From: Dryas octopetala
Taxonomy: Eukaryota > Streptophyta > Magnoliopsida > Rosales > Rosaceae
Reading direction: 5' to 3'
NCBI GenBank assembly: GCA_963921425.1
Contig: OY992837.1
Coordinates: forward strand, 15,225,896 to 15,289,895
Length of the DNA stretch: 64,000 nt
In this document: one piece after another, positions 10,063 to 20,539 of the stretch
Numbering within the stretch: the stretch's first letter is position 1
Layout of the letters: each line of letters begins with the position of its first letter
Program-made: the position numbers and the translations under genes
The notes under the pieces: model-generated
Told to the model about the DNA's origin: nothing
The model's input: the letters and a program-made list of their open reading frames with translations, nothing else
Databases searched by the model: none

Positions 10063-13000
10063 TTATTTGACATTTTTAGGTTCAACAACGGAAACATAGC
10101 ATACATGAGCAAGTTCATTGGCCATTTGTTTTCTAGTCCTAACTGGCTGGTCTAAAGAACCTAGAATTACATCTTCACCATGGTTACACCTCACCCATCT
10201 TGGTTTTTCAGATCTGTCACTCAAGATTTTGTCATTTTGTTCGCTCTCTGACTTATCAAACTCAACAATTTTTGAGTCATCAGCAGGTTCATCACTACCT
10301 GATTTGGACTCTTCTTTAACCAAATTATCCTCTTTAGGATCAGATTGTGGGAACAATCCATCCTTATCTGCAGCCATTTCAATAGATGCATCATGATCAT
10401 CTATTTTCACATTTATGGATTCCAACATAGAATTTGTTCGCAAATTGAAGACTCTAAAAGCTCTACTGTTGGATGAATAGCCTAAAAATAGACCCTCATC
10501 ACTCTTAGAATCAAATTTCCCCAAATGTTCTCTATCCCTAAGGATGTAACATGCACTCCCAAACACTCTAAAGTGTGTAACCTTAGGTTTCCTACCCTTC
10601 CACAGTTCATAGGGAGTCTTTTTGGTTCCCGGCCTAAGGTAGACTCTATTTATGATGTAACATGCTGTGTTTACCGCCTCAGCCCAGAAATGTTTAGCAA
10701 GATTTTTGCTATTCAACATCACTCTAGCCATCTCAATCAAAACCCTATTCTTTCTCTCAACGATTCCATTTTGTTGGGGTGTTATTGGAGCTGAGAATTC
10801 ATGTTTAATACCCATTTGACAACAAAACTCATCGAATTGAGAGTTTTCAAACTCAGTACCATGGTCTGATCTAATTCTGGACAGGGTTGACAGACTCGAC
10901 ATACCTTCACTTTTCAGCAGTTTCACAATCTTGACAAAATGATGAAATGTCTCCGACTTGTCCTTAAGAAATGACACCCAAGTGTACCTAGAAAAATCAT
11001 CTACCATGACTAGAATGTATTTCTTTCCACCTATTGACAAGGTTTGGACCGGACCAACTAAATCCAAGTGAATTAGTTCAAGTGTCCTAGAGGTGCCTAT
11101 GTCTTTGACTCTTTTGTGTGGTTCTTTGGTTTGTTTCCCCATTTGACATGGACCACAAACAAAAGTTTCGGGCTTTCCTATCTTTGGAAGACCTCTAACA
11201 ACCTCATGCTTAGACAACTTGTAAAGGTCATGAACATTAATGTGACCAAGTCTTTGATGCCAAAGAGAGCTAGTGTCATCAATAGCTCTATTGCAAGTAT
11301 TCTCAATTTTTCCAACATTGCCATCAAACACATAGCAATCATCCTTAGACCTAGGGGCATTCAAGATCTCCCTTCCTTGGGAGTCAACAATTCTACATCC
11401 ACTCTTGGACATACACACTTCACCACCCCATTCATCACAAAGTTGGCTAATACTAAGCAAATTAGAATTTAGCCCATCAACAAATCTTACATTTTTCAAT
11501 TCGGGTATACCGGGTATGTGTACAACCCCCTTTCCACTCACATAGGACTTCTCTCCTCCTCCAAAAGTCACACTACCACCATCATAAGGAGCAAGAGAGG
11601 TAAAGACCTCCTTATCTCCCGTCATATGTTTGGAACATCCACTATCTAGGTACCAAATGTTCCTCTTAGTGGCTGAAAAAGCATTCAAGGTTACTAGACA
11701 TTTAGTGGAGCTCTTCACAACCCATCTTTGATGTGGACTTGGCTTATTTTTGGGAAGTGGGGTGACAAGTAAGGCAATTTTGGTTACCTCTTTGAGTAGA
11801 TTGTTCACTTGCTCTTGTAGAGAAACATTTCTCTTTGGTTCACTTGATTTCTTTCCTCTAAGTTTGTTGCAATTTGGTCTAATGTGACCCTTGACATGAC
11901 AATGATGACAAACCGGGACAAACTTTGTTTTTCTAAGTGAAGTAGAACAATCAATTTGTGTGACACTTGATGTAGCTTGACTTGACTTAGAATGAGATGC
12001 ATTTTGACCAATGTCAATGAAACCTAGACCCTTTTTGACACTATGATCAGATTCTGACTTGACAAAAATGGTCTTTGTGTTGGATACACTAGGACTATTT
12101 TCACTAAAACCCAAACCGGTTTTGTCACCATGATGCTTTCCAATCCTAAGCATCCTATCAACCTTTTCAGCCCCAATGGTGAGCTCAACAATGCTCTCAT
12201 TAGCTTCATGCACTTCTTTTTCAAGCTTCTCATTCAAAGATTTAAAATAGATGTTGCTCTCCTTGAGCACTTTGACTTGACTCTCAAAATTTTGTTTCAA
12301 GATAGCCACACTTTCTAATTCACTCTCTAATGACTCAATCTTCTCACACAATTTCAATTTAGCATTCTTTAGTTTCTGATTTTCTTCCTTTATGCTAAGA
12401 GTTTCGGTGAAAAGTAAGTCATACTTATCACAAAGTGCAGTGTAAGACTCATCATCAGGAACAGATTCTGAGTCAGACCCACCATCAACTTGTTCAATCT
12501 CCTTGATTGATGCAACAAAAGCAACCTCATCACCCTCAACATCCGAAGAAGACTCACAATCATTTGAGTCATCACTCTCACTATCACTCCAAGTGATTTT
12601 CATGGCTTTATTCTTACTTGAAGAATTATTCTTTCTATTATTTGCACATTCAATTGCTATGTGACCTATTCCACCACAAGTGTAACATTTCACATCTCTC
12701 TTGGTTGTTCTTCCTTCTTTAAAGTTAGACTTTCTCTCTTGTTTTCTCTCAAATGAATTCTCTCCTTGAGGTTTGAATTTGAACTCCTTAAAGTTGTTAC
12801 CACTAGTTCTAGCTTCTCTCCCTTTATTTCTAAGAATTCGTCTAAATCTTTTGACAAAAAGGGCAACCTCATCATCGGACATGGATGATTTTTCACTCAA
12901 GTTTTCACTCATCTCTTTGACACTTTGCAAAGCAATATCCTTTGACTTCTTGCTGTCCCTTTCATCCATTTCAAGTTCCATCTCAAAGGTTTTAAGCTTT

Positions 13001-13608
13001 CCTACCAATTTACCAATTTTGAGTTCATCCAAATTTTGGACTTCTTGTATTGCATGCTTCTTAGATTGAAATCTCTTAGGTAGAGATCTAAGAACCTTTT
13101 GGACAATGGTAGACTCCTCATAAGGTTTACCTAGGGACATAGCTTCATTTGTGAGGGCTTCCAACCTTTCATAGAACTCGGAAAATGACTCGGACTCTTT
13201 CATCCTAATTTCTTCAAATTTGGCATGTACCATTTGAAGCTTAAGTGACCTAACTTGTTTGTCCCCTTCATGAACAACCCTAAGTTTGTTCCAAGCTTGC
13301 CTAGCCGTGACACAATGTTGTATGTGTGCAAATTGTGAGGAAGACAGTGCAGTGACAATAGCATTTCTAGCCTTCTTGTTGGAGCTAGAGGCCGTGACTT
13401 CGGCAAAAGACCATTCGGACCTAGGCTTAGGAGTTTCAATCTCATCAACAGTTCGTGTGGGAGGAATCCACTCAACATTGAGATACTCATATGCCAACTC
13501 GTCATAGGCATCAAGAAAAATTTCAAATTTTTCTCTCCAAGCAGCGTAGTTGCTGCCATCAAAGAATGGAGGAGAGTTGCAAGATCCTGCAACGCGATCT
13601 CTTTCCAT
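10063..13608 (-). CDS. gag-pol: Sirevirus gag-protease-integrase part of polyprotein, ended by an in-frame stop
   Basis: 1181 codons from ATG at 13608, 72 bases inside the PBS. Gag core about 1-230 (SLKLQMVHAKFEEI, RSLPKRF); first zinc knuckle CX2CX4HX4C at 308-321; acidic/Ser region; coiled coil about 400-480; second zinc knuckle at 567-580. Protease active site DSG at 655-657. Integrase HHCC zinc site (His784, His789, Cys818, Cys821), catalytic Asp849, Asp915 and Glu951 (spacing DX35E), then GKFDSKSDEGLFLGYS. The frame stops at TAA 10063-10065 and goes straight on in the same frame into reverse transcriptase, so a single nonsense change splits the polyprotein. Two zinc knuckles and the coiled coil fit Sireviruses. 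Confidence 0.93.
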   Translation of the reverse strand: MERDRVAGSCNSPPFFDGSNYAAWREKFEIFLDAYDELAYEYLNVEWIPPTRTVDEIETPKPRSEWSFAEVTASSSNKKARNAIVTALSSSQFAHIQHCVTARQAWNKLRVVHEGDKQVRSLKLQMVHAKFEEIRMKESESFSEFYERLEALTNEAMSLGKPYEESTIVQKVLRSLPKRFQSKKHAIQEVQNLDELKIGKLVGKLKTFEMELEMDERDSKKSKDIALQSVKEMSENLSEKSSMSDDEVALFVKRFRRILRNKGREARTSGNNFKEFKFKPQGENSFERKQERKSNFKEGRTTKRDVKCYTCGGIGHIAIECANNRKNNSSSKNKAMKITWSDSESDDSNDCESSSDVEGDEVAFVASIKEIEQVDGGSDSESVPDDESYTALCDKYDLLFTETLSIKEENQKLKNAKLKLCEKIESLESELESVAILKQNFESQVKVLKESNIYFKSLNEKLEKEVHEANESIVELTIGAEKVDRMLRIGKHHGDKTGLGFSENSPSVSNTKTIFVKSESDHSVKKGLGFIDIGQNASHSKSSQATSSVTQIDCSTSLRKTKFVPVCHHCHVKGHIRPNCNKLRGKKSSEPKRNVSLQEQVNNLLKEVTKIALLVTPLPKNKPSPHQRWVVKSSTKCLVTLNAFSATKRNIWYLDSGCSKHMTGDKEVFTSLAPYDGGSVTFGGGEKSYVSGKGVVHIPGIPELKNVRFVDGLNSNLLSISQLCDEWGGEVCMSKSGCRIVDSQGREILNAPRSKDDCYVFDGNVGKIENTCNRAIDDTSSLWHQRLGHINVHDLYKLSKHEVVRGLPKIGKPETFVCGPCQMGKQTKEPHKRVKDIGTSRTLELIHLDLVGPVQTLSIGGKKYILVMVDDFSRYTWVSFLKDKSETFHHFVKIVKLLKSEGMSSLSTLSRIRSDHGTEFENSQFDEFCCQMGIKHEFSAPITPQQNGIVERKNRVLIEMARVMLNSKNLAKHFWAEAVNTACYIINRVYLRPGTKKTPYELWKGRKPKVTHFRVFGSACYILRDREHLGKFDSKSDEGLFLGYSSNSRAFRVFNLRTNSMLESINVKIDDHDASIEMAADKDGLFPQSDPKEDNLVKEESKSGSDEPADDSKIVEFDKSESEQNDKILSDRSEKPRWVRCNHGEDVILGSLDQPVRTRKQMANELAHVCYVSVVEPKNVK

Positions 13609-13668
13609 CTAGACACACCTAGAAAATAAACAACACCCTAGGATCTCTCTATTTGCTTTTAGAGTAGC

Positions 13669-13680
13669 GCTCTGATACCA
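13669..13680 (-). promoter_or_regulatory. Primer-binding site (initiator tRNA-Met type)
   Basis: The minus strand reads TGGTATCAGAGC two bases inside the 5' LTR. This is the standard plant Copia primer site complementary to the 3' end of initiator tRNA-Met. It fixes the orientation of the element and the LTR edge at 13683. Confidence 0.95.
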
Positions 13681-13682
13681 AT

Positions 13683-15338
13683 TGAAAGTTTAATTTAGGT
13701 GATCTATTCACTCAATTAACTTGATTAATTTCACTTTCAGTGATCGGACCCCAATTTTTGGTTTATGTGATCACTCACGAACTAGTCAACCAAACACAAC
13801 CCAGACGGTCCAGTAACAAAAATATGAAACTCCACATTGACTTCTAAAAACCAAAAATCACTTCAGTAAACAACACAAATCAAACACACCAAGGATCAAG
13901 TGACATCCTATACACTCAGAGGACCCATCACAATAGGCATCCCAGTGTTATCCACAACTACAGTGGTGTGTGATTAGCTAAACAGTTATATAAGGCATAT
14001 ATCAATTTTAAGCATATAGCTACAGTACAGATTTGTGTTTAAAAGATGAATGAGTCAGTAAGCATAACAACACAAACAAGGAAGACAAATGCACACAAGA
14101 TGTTCACCCAGAAAAACCACAAAGGGTAAAAACTGGGGGTCTATCCAGCTGACCAGGCAATCCACTAAATCAGAAGTTCAATACAAAAGAGGGCACTCAG
14201 CACACAAGCTCAATCACTAAGTCCTAGACTAAGTGGCAGCTTTCTTACCCCTTTGTGCAACTTCCATTAGCAAGGCAATCGGTCATTCATGAAGAAGGCA
14301 GCTCCACTCCAAGCTCATCAACCCATGGCACCAATTCGCACCAAGCTCAGTGGTTTCATCAATGCATGAACATGATATGCAAATGTAGGATTCACAAACA
14401 AAGATCAACCTTCTCAAGCTATCGGCATGAAAAGATCGATATTGAATCCTTCAACTTAAATCTAAAATGAATGTGTTTGAAGAATGTATGAAGACATTTA
14501 AGCACTCAAACCCATATAGAATTTTAGATTTAACAAAAACAAGTTCAGAAAATCTCTTTGTTATTTTTCAAGAATTAAAAGACCATTTTCTGAAAATATT
14601 AAAGATGAGCACTTAGCCTTGAAAATACCCAGCCGTGAACCCAGAAAAATCACGCTCAAAAATTGCTCATCAACACACCAAAAGATCTGAACAGCATACC
14701 CAATATACCCTACACACCCACGCAACATTCATGTTCGCCCAAGCCACGTGGAAGCCAATCAATGGCTGTCCACAAGAGACGGATGAGCGGCATATTCTCT
14801 TTGTCCTAGAGGGGTATCCTAGTATTACTAAGGATAGGAATAAGGAGCTGTAAAGAGGAATTTTTACTTTAAAAATCAGAAATGAGGAAGATGATGAATA
14901 GTGCTGATGTGTGAAGGTGTGTGCGTGAATGGGATTAGATGCAATCAGATCTGATTGCTACAGTAGGGGAACCAAGCCATGTGCAATGCACATGCATGTC
15001 TAGTACTAAACAGAACATGGGCTTTCAAAGAAATGGGCTTAAAAAGCAAAGACCCGAAATGGACCCACTGTAGCGACTGTGACTTAAATATCAACCACTG
15101 TACGTGAAAAACATTGTTCTTTATGATCAGTGAGAGACTAGTCAAATAGACAAAAAACTGTTAATTTCACGAAATGAATGAAGTGCAGTATACCTTGTGT
15201 CTTTGTTCATTCTTGACTTCTTCAATGCAGCAGAACTTGTCCTTAATCTAGCCTAGAGCTTGTGAGTGATTAAATATAAATTAATACAATTGTTTTGACA
15301 AGGAACCTAGCCAATATAACAAATCCTAGAAACTAACA
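13683..15338 (-). repeat. Right LTR (5' LTR of the minus-strand Sirevirus)
   Basis: Nearly identical to 5602-7257. It should hold the promoter for minus-strand transcription of gag-pol. It is followed on the plus strand by the ATAAG duplication at 15339-15343. Confidence 0.95.
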
Positions 15339-15343
15339 ATAAG

Positions 15344-15569
15344 TTTTTGGGTTTTTTTTATGAATAAGAAATCTTATGGCTTTCACCTATAAATATAAGG
15401 CTTAAATCCCCCCTCTTTTACCCAATATACAAGCACAAAACCTAACCCTCCCATATTAGGAGTGCATAAGGACGTGTAGAGAGAGAGGAAGATCTTTGCT
15501 AATTGCCGCATATCATTAATGGCTTCTCGAGATTAGTACTTTTGTTATGCATATTTAAATGATCTAACA
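15344..15569 (+). mobile_element. Second part of the old Copia LTR split by the Sirevirus
   Basis: Continues the LTR that begins at 5426. It contains CTATAAATATAAGG, a plausible TATA box, at about 15389-15402, and ends GATCTAACA at 15569. The next base starts GTTCCTCC, which in the related segments at 18718, 35509 and 39397 is preceded by TAGTATACAA. The old element therefore inserted exactly at this point of the NLR-cluster repeat. Confidence 0.75.
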
Positions 15570-17400
15570 GTTCCTCCACCCTAATGACCCAAAAATTGAA
15601 GAATAAATTAAATTACTTAGTTGCCCCCAAAATAACCAATCTATCGGCAATGGACATGCATGTTGTGGTACCGGTAGTCTAAGAACTAGTGTCGGCCACC
15701 ATGGGAGCACAATTGGGAAGTCGTTTATACTGTTAATCAAGAAATCATGTAAAATCACCGGACTCCGGTGTTGCTTCCAACTTCGTGCCACCTCCAACTC
15801 AAATAGTCACTCCCAACTTCTTTCCATTAATATTTACTATTTAGATAATCATAACTTAAAAAATATGCTTAAGGAATTTTGTTAATCTTTAGTATTTAGT
15901 TTTTTGCCTAATCTACTATTGAACCCACAGGCCACAGGGGACCCAAGTTATGACAACAAAAAAAGGGACCCTAGTTCTGACAATAGGCCCCATATTTTAC
16001 GTTGCTCATTATCAACCTCTCATGTCTCTTTCTCTTCTTATCAAGTTTCAGCAACCTTTTGGCTTTCAATAGGTAATTACCTCAACTCTCCTAGCCACCG
16101 ACCCCCATTTTGTATCATTTCCCCCATTGCAATTGGTTTGGATCTCTTTCTTCTCGTATTTATTGGTAAGCAAGCTCTTTAATCCATCTTCTTTGTCTGA
16201 TGTTCTAATTGCAGATGGGCTTCCTTTGGATTAGGATGTGGTTTTATTTTTGCTCTGTCTGCTATATATAGTCAGTAGTTTTAGTTTGTTCTCTGTTTTG
16301 CTGTATGTCTTGTTTGGTCTTTCTTTTGGTTATCTGTTTTGTTTCTTTTCCTGGGTTGTTCTCTTTGTAAGGTTTCTGTCTTCTCTCTCATGGTTCCAGC
16401 AGAGACAGATCTGCTTGAGGCTCACTTTCAAACTTATTTTGTTTGAAAAAAATTACACTCAGTATTAAGATGTGAAATCTTCTCTCTCACATATTTGCAC
16501 TCTTACCATTTATTTTTTCATCCACATATATTTCATCCCTTTTCCTCCCCTATCTATATGGCATGTGTTGGGTACTTGGGTGATTTTCACAACATTTCTC
16601 TTTCAATTTTTCAACATTTAATTTGAAAACTTGTTTCAATTCGCAAGTTGTACTAAAAAAATGACAAAATCTTGTATGTATCCTTCAATTTGATTTTCAA
16701 ACAAAAATTAAGTATTTAAGTTTATTAAAATTGTCCTCATATTACAAATAATATAAAACACATGAATCAAATGGAGTTTTGAAACCACATATTACATCAC
16801 GAAGCAAGGCTGGAAGCAGCCAATACATCTAATTAATTTCTTATGAATGCACAAGTTTGGTTTGAAGTCTCTCTTATAAATGATAAGATTTGTAACCATG
16901 CTCAATTTCACTTGCATTCCTTAATATATATATATATATCTCATTCCTTTAACATTTTTGCATATTTTTGTGGTGCAGTTACACTTATATATCCCTTTAA
17001 AAAACTAAAAATTGTAAATTTTAATCTCATGAATCCCTTAAAATATACTAAATCACTAAACCTACTCAAATAAGACCCAACAACTAAAAAAAATTATCAA
17101 CAAACATGTAAAAAAAAAAAAAAAAAATTTTTGCACTACAGTCACACGTACTAGTACTTGAAACTGTTACTGCACTATAGTAGCCGAGCGCTTGATGAAC
17201 AATGCCACTTGGCACTGTTTTGCCAAAATGCGGAAGCGGGTCCGTCACCTTATTTTGGTTCTTGTGAGTTAAAAAAAAAATGTTTACTTTTGAGTTTTCC
17301 TAATAGTTTTTAACAGTTTTTGAGTAGTGTAATATTGGTGAATAAAAAATAATAATGTTTAGTCCCAAAAAAATCTTGCATTCAATAACGTTTGGTCCTC
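15570..17400 (+). repeat. NLR upstream segment A1 (orphan promoter-like copy)
   Basis: One of four copies (also 18719, 35511, 39326) of a segment that directly precedes the intact NLR genes at 18719 and 39326. It shares TTCCTCC, CACCGGACTCCGGTG, a GTAAGCAAG...TTGCAG intron-like stretch near 16166-16214, and a region of CT-rich pyrimidines. From about 16620 it departs from the versions in front of intact genes and leads into the En/Spm fragment. The ORFs in it have no ATG or are not conserved. I read it as the leftover promoter/leader of an NLR whose body was lost. Confidence 0.65.
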
Positions 17401-17410
17401 GTCTTCTTCT

Positions 17411-17602
17411 CAGCCATTTGCAATCGTCGCAAGATTGTCCACTGAAGTGAAGAAGTTGCAGGAGGACCTACGAGCTGAGAGAACGGAGAAGGAGGCATTG
17501 TACGCTGCATTGACCAAGGCGATACCTGGGTTTGTCCCGCCACCGTCCTCTCATCATCCTCCGCCAAACATGAATGACAATGATGTTACTGGTTTAGAAT
17601 AA
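17411..17602 (+). pseudogene. En/Spm (CACTA) transposon protein fragment, C-terminal coiled coil
   Basis: After an acceptor-like TTCTTCTCAG, an open frame of about 60 codons encodes KKLQEDLRAERTEKEALYAAL, then AIPGFVPPP and NMNDNDV before TAA at 17600-17602. A charged helix followed by a Pro-rich tail is typical of the C-termini of plant Ptta/En/Spm proteins. The related copy at 37341-37520 carries a 4-base insertion that shifts its end. It is a captured or left-behind fragment, not a gene. Confidence 0.55.
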
Positions 17603-17627
17603 ATTGACCATTAAAGTATAAGCAAGA

Positions 17628-17776
17628 TCTATCACATTTGAAGATTTGTCTAACCTTGAATTTTTCTGCACTGAAGCTTATACTTTGAACTGGCCATCCT
17701 TGGAGCAAGTGAATGTTACTGGGTGTCCAAAATTAAAGACATTTGCTCGTGGGTTTGAACAGTCACAAGGGAAAAG
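17628..17776 (+). pseudogene. NLR relic: end of the last LRR exon
   Basis: Encodes FFCTEAYTLNWPSLEQVNV and CPKLKTFARGFEQ, matching the end of exon 3 of the intact CNL genes and of the relic at 34069-34592. It ends at a donor-like AAAAGGTATT. No CC or NB-ARC part is present nearby, so a deletion or replacement removed most of this gene. Confidence 0.8.
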
Positions 17777-18718
17777 GTATTTTCTACTTTCAACCAACTA
17801 TTTCTCACTAATTAATGGAAGAGCTTAATTATTTTCAATTCCCTTGCTTTTGTTCCTCTTTACTTTATTTTATTATATATTATATCCGATTATTTGGAGC
17901 ATAAAACCATAAATACACAATTGTAATATCTATTTCATAGATGTTATCATGTGACAAAAACAAAATATGTGCTTATCAAATTTATGGATTTCAAAAACAA
18001 AATAAAGAAAAACTCGTTATAAATGTCCACATATAAGAGGTGGTAATTCTTTCATGTACAAAAGGACATCAGAAAAGTAATTTAAATTTTTTTCCATTCG
18101 TGTATTTTTTGCGTTTGATTTCTTTATCTATTTTTTTTTCTTTTTTTTTTCTTTTTTTTTTTTCCATTACAGAGTAAGAGCAATCCCTTTGGGTATTGAT
18201 TTCTTCCTTGCTCGCTGTGCAACTTAATTAGAAGCGGAAGTCAGGTAGATTGATTTGGGTTATTTTTTGTATGTTTGATTTGTTCTCTTTGTTAATTGGT
18301 TTGTTTGTCTAACAATTGAATTGTCATAAATTGTTTTATTTTTCTACCAAAAAAAAAAAAAGGGATATTTATTACTCTTTGTATGTTGGTTTGTCAAAAA
18401 TGGAACTAATAAGGGTATTGTTTGGGTCAGCTATGCAACTTAGGAATAAAGTCCATCATTGCCTTGATGTGAATATATTGTTTGTAGTTAGTTAAATCAA
18501 TAGGCTTATTGTGATATAATTTCATGGGAAAATCTGTCAATTCTTTTTTCTAAAATGCTCATTCGATCACTTCAGAGCCTACACAGCGGCGGCTATAAAA
18601 AGGGCCTCCTAACAATATTTGACCCAATTATAAAAAGGCCCTTTTTATAATGTGGTTAAAAATTTAGTTGAATTGCCACATCGAAAAAAGAAAAATTGTT
18701 TAATTCTAGTATACAAGT
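17777..18718 (+). repeat. NLR downstream segment B1
   Basis: Matches 34593-35510 and 37718-38535. It includes a pyrimidine tract plus acceptor TTACAG and an exon-like AGTAAGAGC...GTCAG stretch at about 18174-18243, the counterpart of a possible exon 4 of the intact genes. A 13-bp perfect inverted repeat (TATAAAAAGGGCC) lies at 18594-18606 and 18637-18649. No gene of its own is seen. Confidence 0.65.
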
Positions 18719-20531
18719 TCCTCCACTCTAATGACCCAAAAATTGAAGAATAAATCAAATTACTTAGTTGCCCCCAAAATAACCAAGCTATCGGCAATGG
18801 ACATGCATGTTGTGGTACTAGTAGTCTAAGAACTGGTGTCGATCAGCCACCGAGCGCAATTAGGAAGTCGTTTATCCTATTAATTAAGAAATCATGTAAA
18901 ATCACCGGACTCCGGTGTTGCTTCCAACTTCGTGCCACCTCCAACTCAAATAGTCACTCCCAACTTCTTTCCATTAATATTTACTATTTAGATATTCATA
19001 ACTTAAAAAATATGCTTAAGGAATTTTGTTAATATTTACTATTTAGATTTTTGCCTAATCTACTATTGAACCCACAGGCCACAGGGGACCCAAGTTATGA
19101 CAACAAAAAAAGGACCCCAGTTCTGACAATAGGCCCCATATTTTACGTTGACTCATTTATGAACCTCTCATGTCTCTTTCTCTTCTTATCAAGTTTCAGC
19201 AACCTTTTGGCTTCCCATAGGTAATTACCTCAACTCTCCTAGCCACCGACGCCCATTTTGTATCATTTCCCCCATAGCAATTGGTTTGGATCTCTTTCTT
19301 CTCGTATTTATTGGTAAGCAAGCTCTTTAATCCATCTTCTTTGTCTGATGTTCTAATTGCAGATGGGCTTCCTTTGGATTAGGATGTGGTTTTATTTTTG
19401 CTCTGTCTGCTATATATAGTCAGTAGTTTTAGTTTGTTCTCTGTTTTGCTATATGTCTTGTTTGGTCTTTCTTTTGATTATCTGTTTTGTTTCTTTTCCT
19501 GGGTTGTTCTCTTTGTAAGGTTTCTTTCTTCTCTCTCATGGTTCCAGCAGAGACGGATCTGCTTGAGGCTCACTTTCAAACTTATTTTGTTTGAAAAAAA
19601 TTACACTCAGTATTAAGATGTGAAATCTTCTCTCTCACATATTTACACTCTTACCTTTTATTTTTTCATCCACATATATTTCATCCCTTTTCCTCCCCTA
19701 TCTATATGGCATGTGTTGGGTACTTGGGTGATTTTCACAACATTTCTCTTTCAATTTTTCAACATTTAATTTCGTCAAAGTTTCATCACGTTTCTTTCTT
19801 ATCATGTTCCTACTTTTCCATTCTTTCTTTTTTATTTTTTATGTTTCGTTGGTTTTCACGTACGTGATCAATAAGGGCTGGTTTGTGCCGAATTACCGAT
19901 TCGACCGACGCAGATCGGTTCGGTCGTGCTGTGTGCCGAGTTTAATTGATGTATTATTCTTCTTTAATTTCGAGGATTAATATGGTAAGTAGTAACTCCT
20001 ATAATTAAGCGAATCACACCTAATTAGCTTAATCATGTCAACACTCCCCTCTAAAATTGGTGCACTTTTAAGAGAATAATAAAAAGATGAAAAACTAAGC
20101 GATGAGTGTCTAGCCACCGTATATGAGTTCGGTATTCTTTGTTTAAATTTTATTTGTATTTTACTTATTAAATATTAATAATATTTTGAGGGAGAAAAAT
20201 AAGTTTTTACATGGTTCTCGAACAATTTCTTTCTCTCTGCACTAGACATTCTTTCTGTCTATTACTGCATGGTTCTGGAACAATTTCTTACCATTGATAG
20301 CTTATCCCATTTACATGACATTTCATCTTACTAAGCAAAATAAACATAATTAGATTAAAATAATCAGCTAAATTGCCCAAAATTATAGAGATAATGATTA
20401 TAATATAAAATATGCTAATGAAGTAGAATCCGTTCTGGTACCTATAACAACGATCGACGTCATTTTGTTATTAGATTTGGATTTGTCGTTTGGGTTTTTT
20501 TGTTTATTTACTTTTGACTTTTTGTCTTTAG
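18719..20531 (+). promoter_or_regulatory. Upstream region and leader of CNL gene 1
   Basis: Copy A2 of the upstream segment, matching 39326-41197. A likely leader intron runs from a GTAAGTAG donor at 19985 to CTTTAG at 20530-20531, just before ATTGCGAA and the start codon. A GC-richer patch at about 19889-19940 contains near-palindromic CGACCGACGCAGATCGG. Another GTAAGCAAG...TTGCAG pair lies near 19315-19362. The exact transcription start cannot be seen. Confidence 0.55.
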
Positions 20532-20539
20532 ATTGCGAA

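Larger units (their letters stand above)
5602..15338 (-). mobile_element. Complete Sirevirus-type Copia LTR retrotransposon, nested in an older LTR
   Basis: Length 9737 bp, transcribed on the minus strand. It has two 1656-bp LTRs (5602-7257 and 13683-15338) with TG...CA ends, a primer-binding site next to the right (5') LTR, polypurine tracts next to the left (3') LTR, and the 5-bp duplication ATAAG on both sides. I count seven substitutions and two 1-bp indels between the LTRs, about 0.4 per cent, so the insertion is recent. Long LTRs, a gag with a long extension, two zinc knuckles and a coiled coil, repeated polypurine tracts and an extra ORF after pol all point to the Sirevirus (SIRE/Maximus) lineage. 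One in-frame stop divides the polyprotein. Confidence 0.95.

Noticed and set aside
15904..16182. Open frame starting MPNLLLNP, repeated at 35843
   Set aside because: It lies in the same upstream segment. The version at 18719-20464 breaks the frame and no domain is seen, so it is duplicated non-coding DNA.
16238..16468. A hydrophobic open frame of about 76 codons, repeated at 19386, 36165 and 40061, that looked like a small conserved membrane protein
   Set aside because: It has no ATG in frame (it opens with GTG), lies in the upstream/leader segment of the NLR genes, and is conserved only because the segment was duplicated.
20465..20539. In-frame N-terminal extension of CNL 1 (and 41131-41205 of CNL 2) with a hydrophobic stretch like a signal anchor
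   Set aside because: It has no ATG and lies within a likely leader intron ending CTTTAG at 20531. CNL proteins of this type normally start close to the coiled coil.
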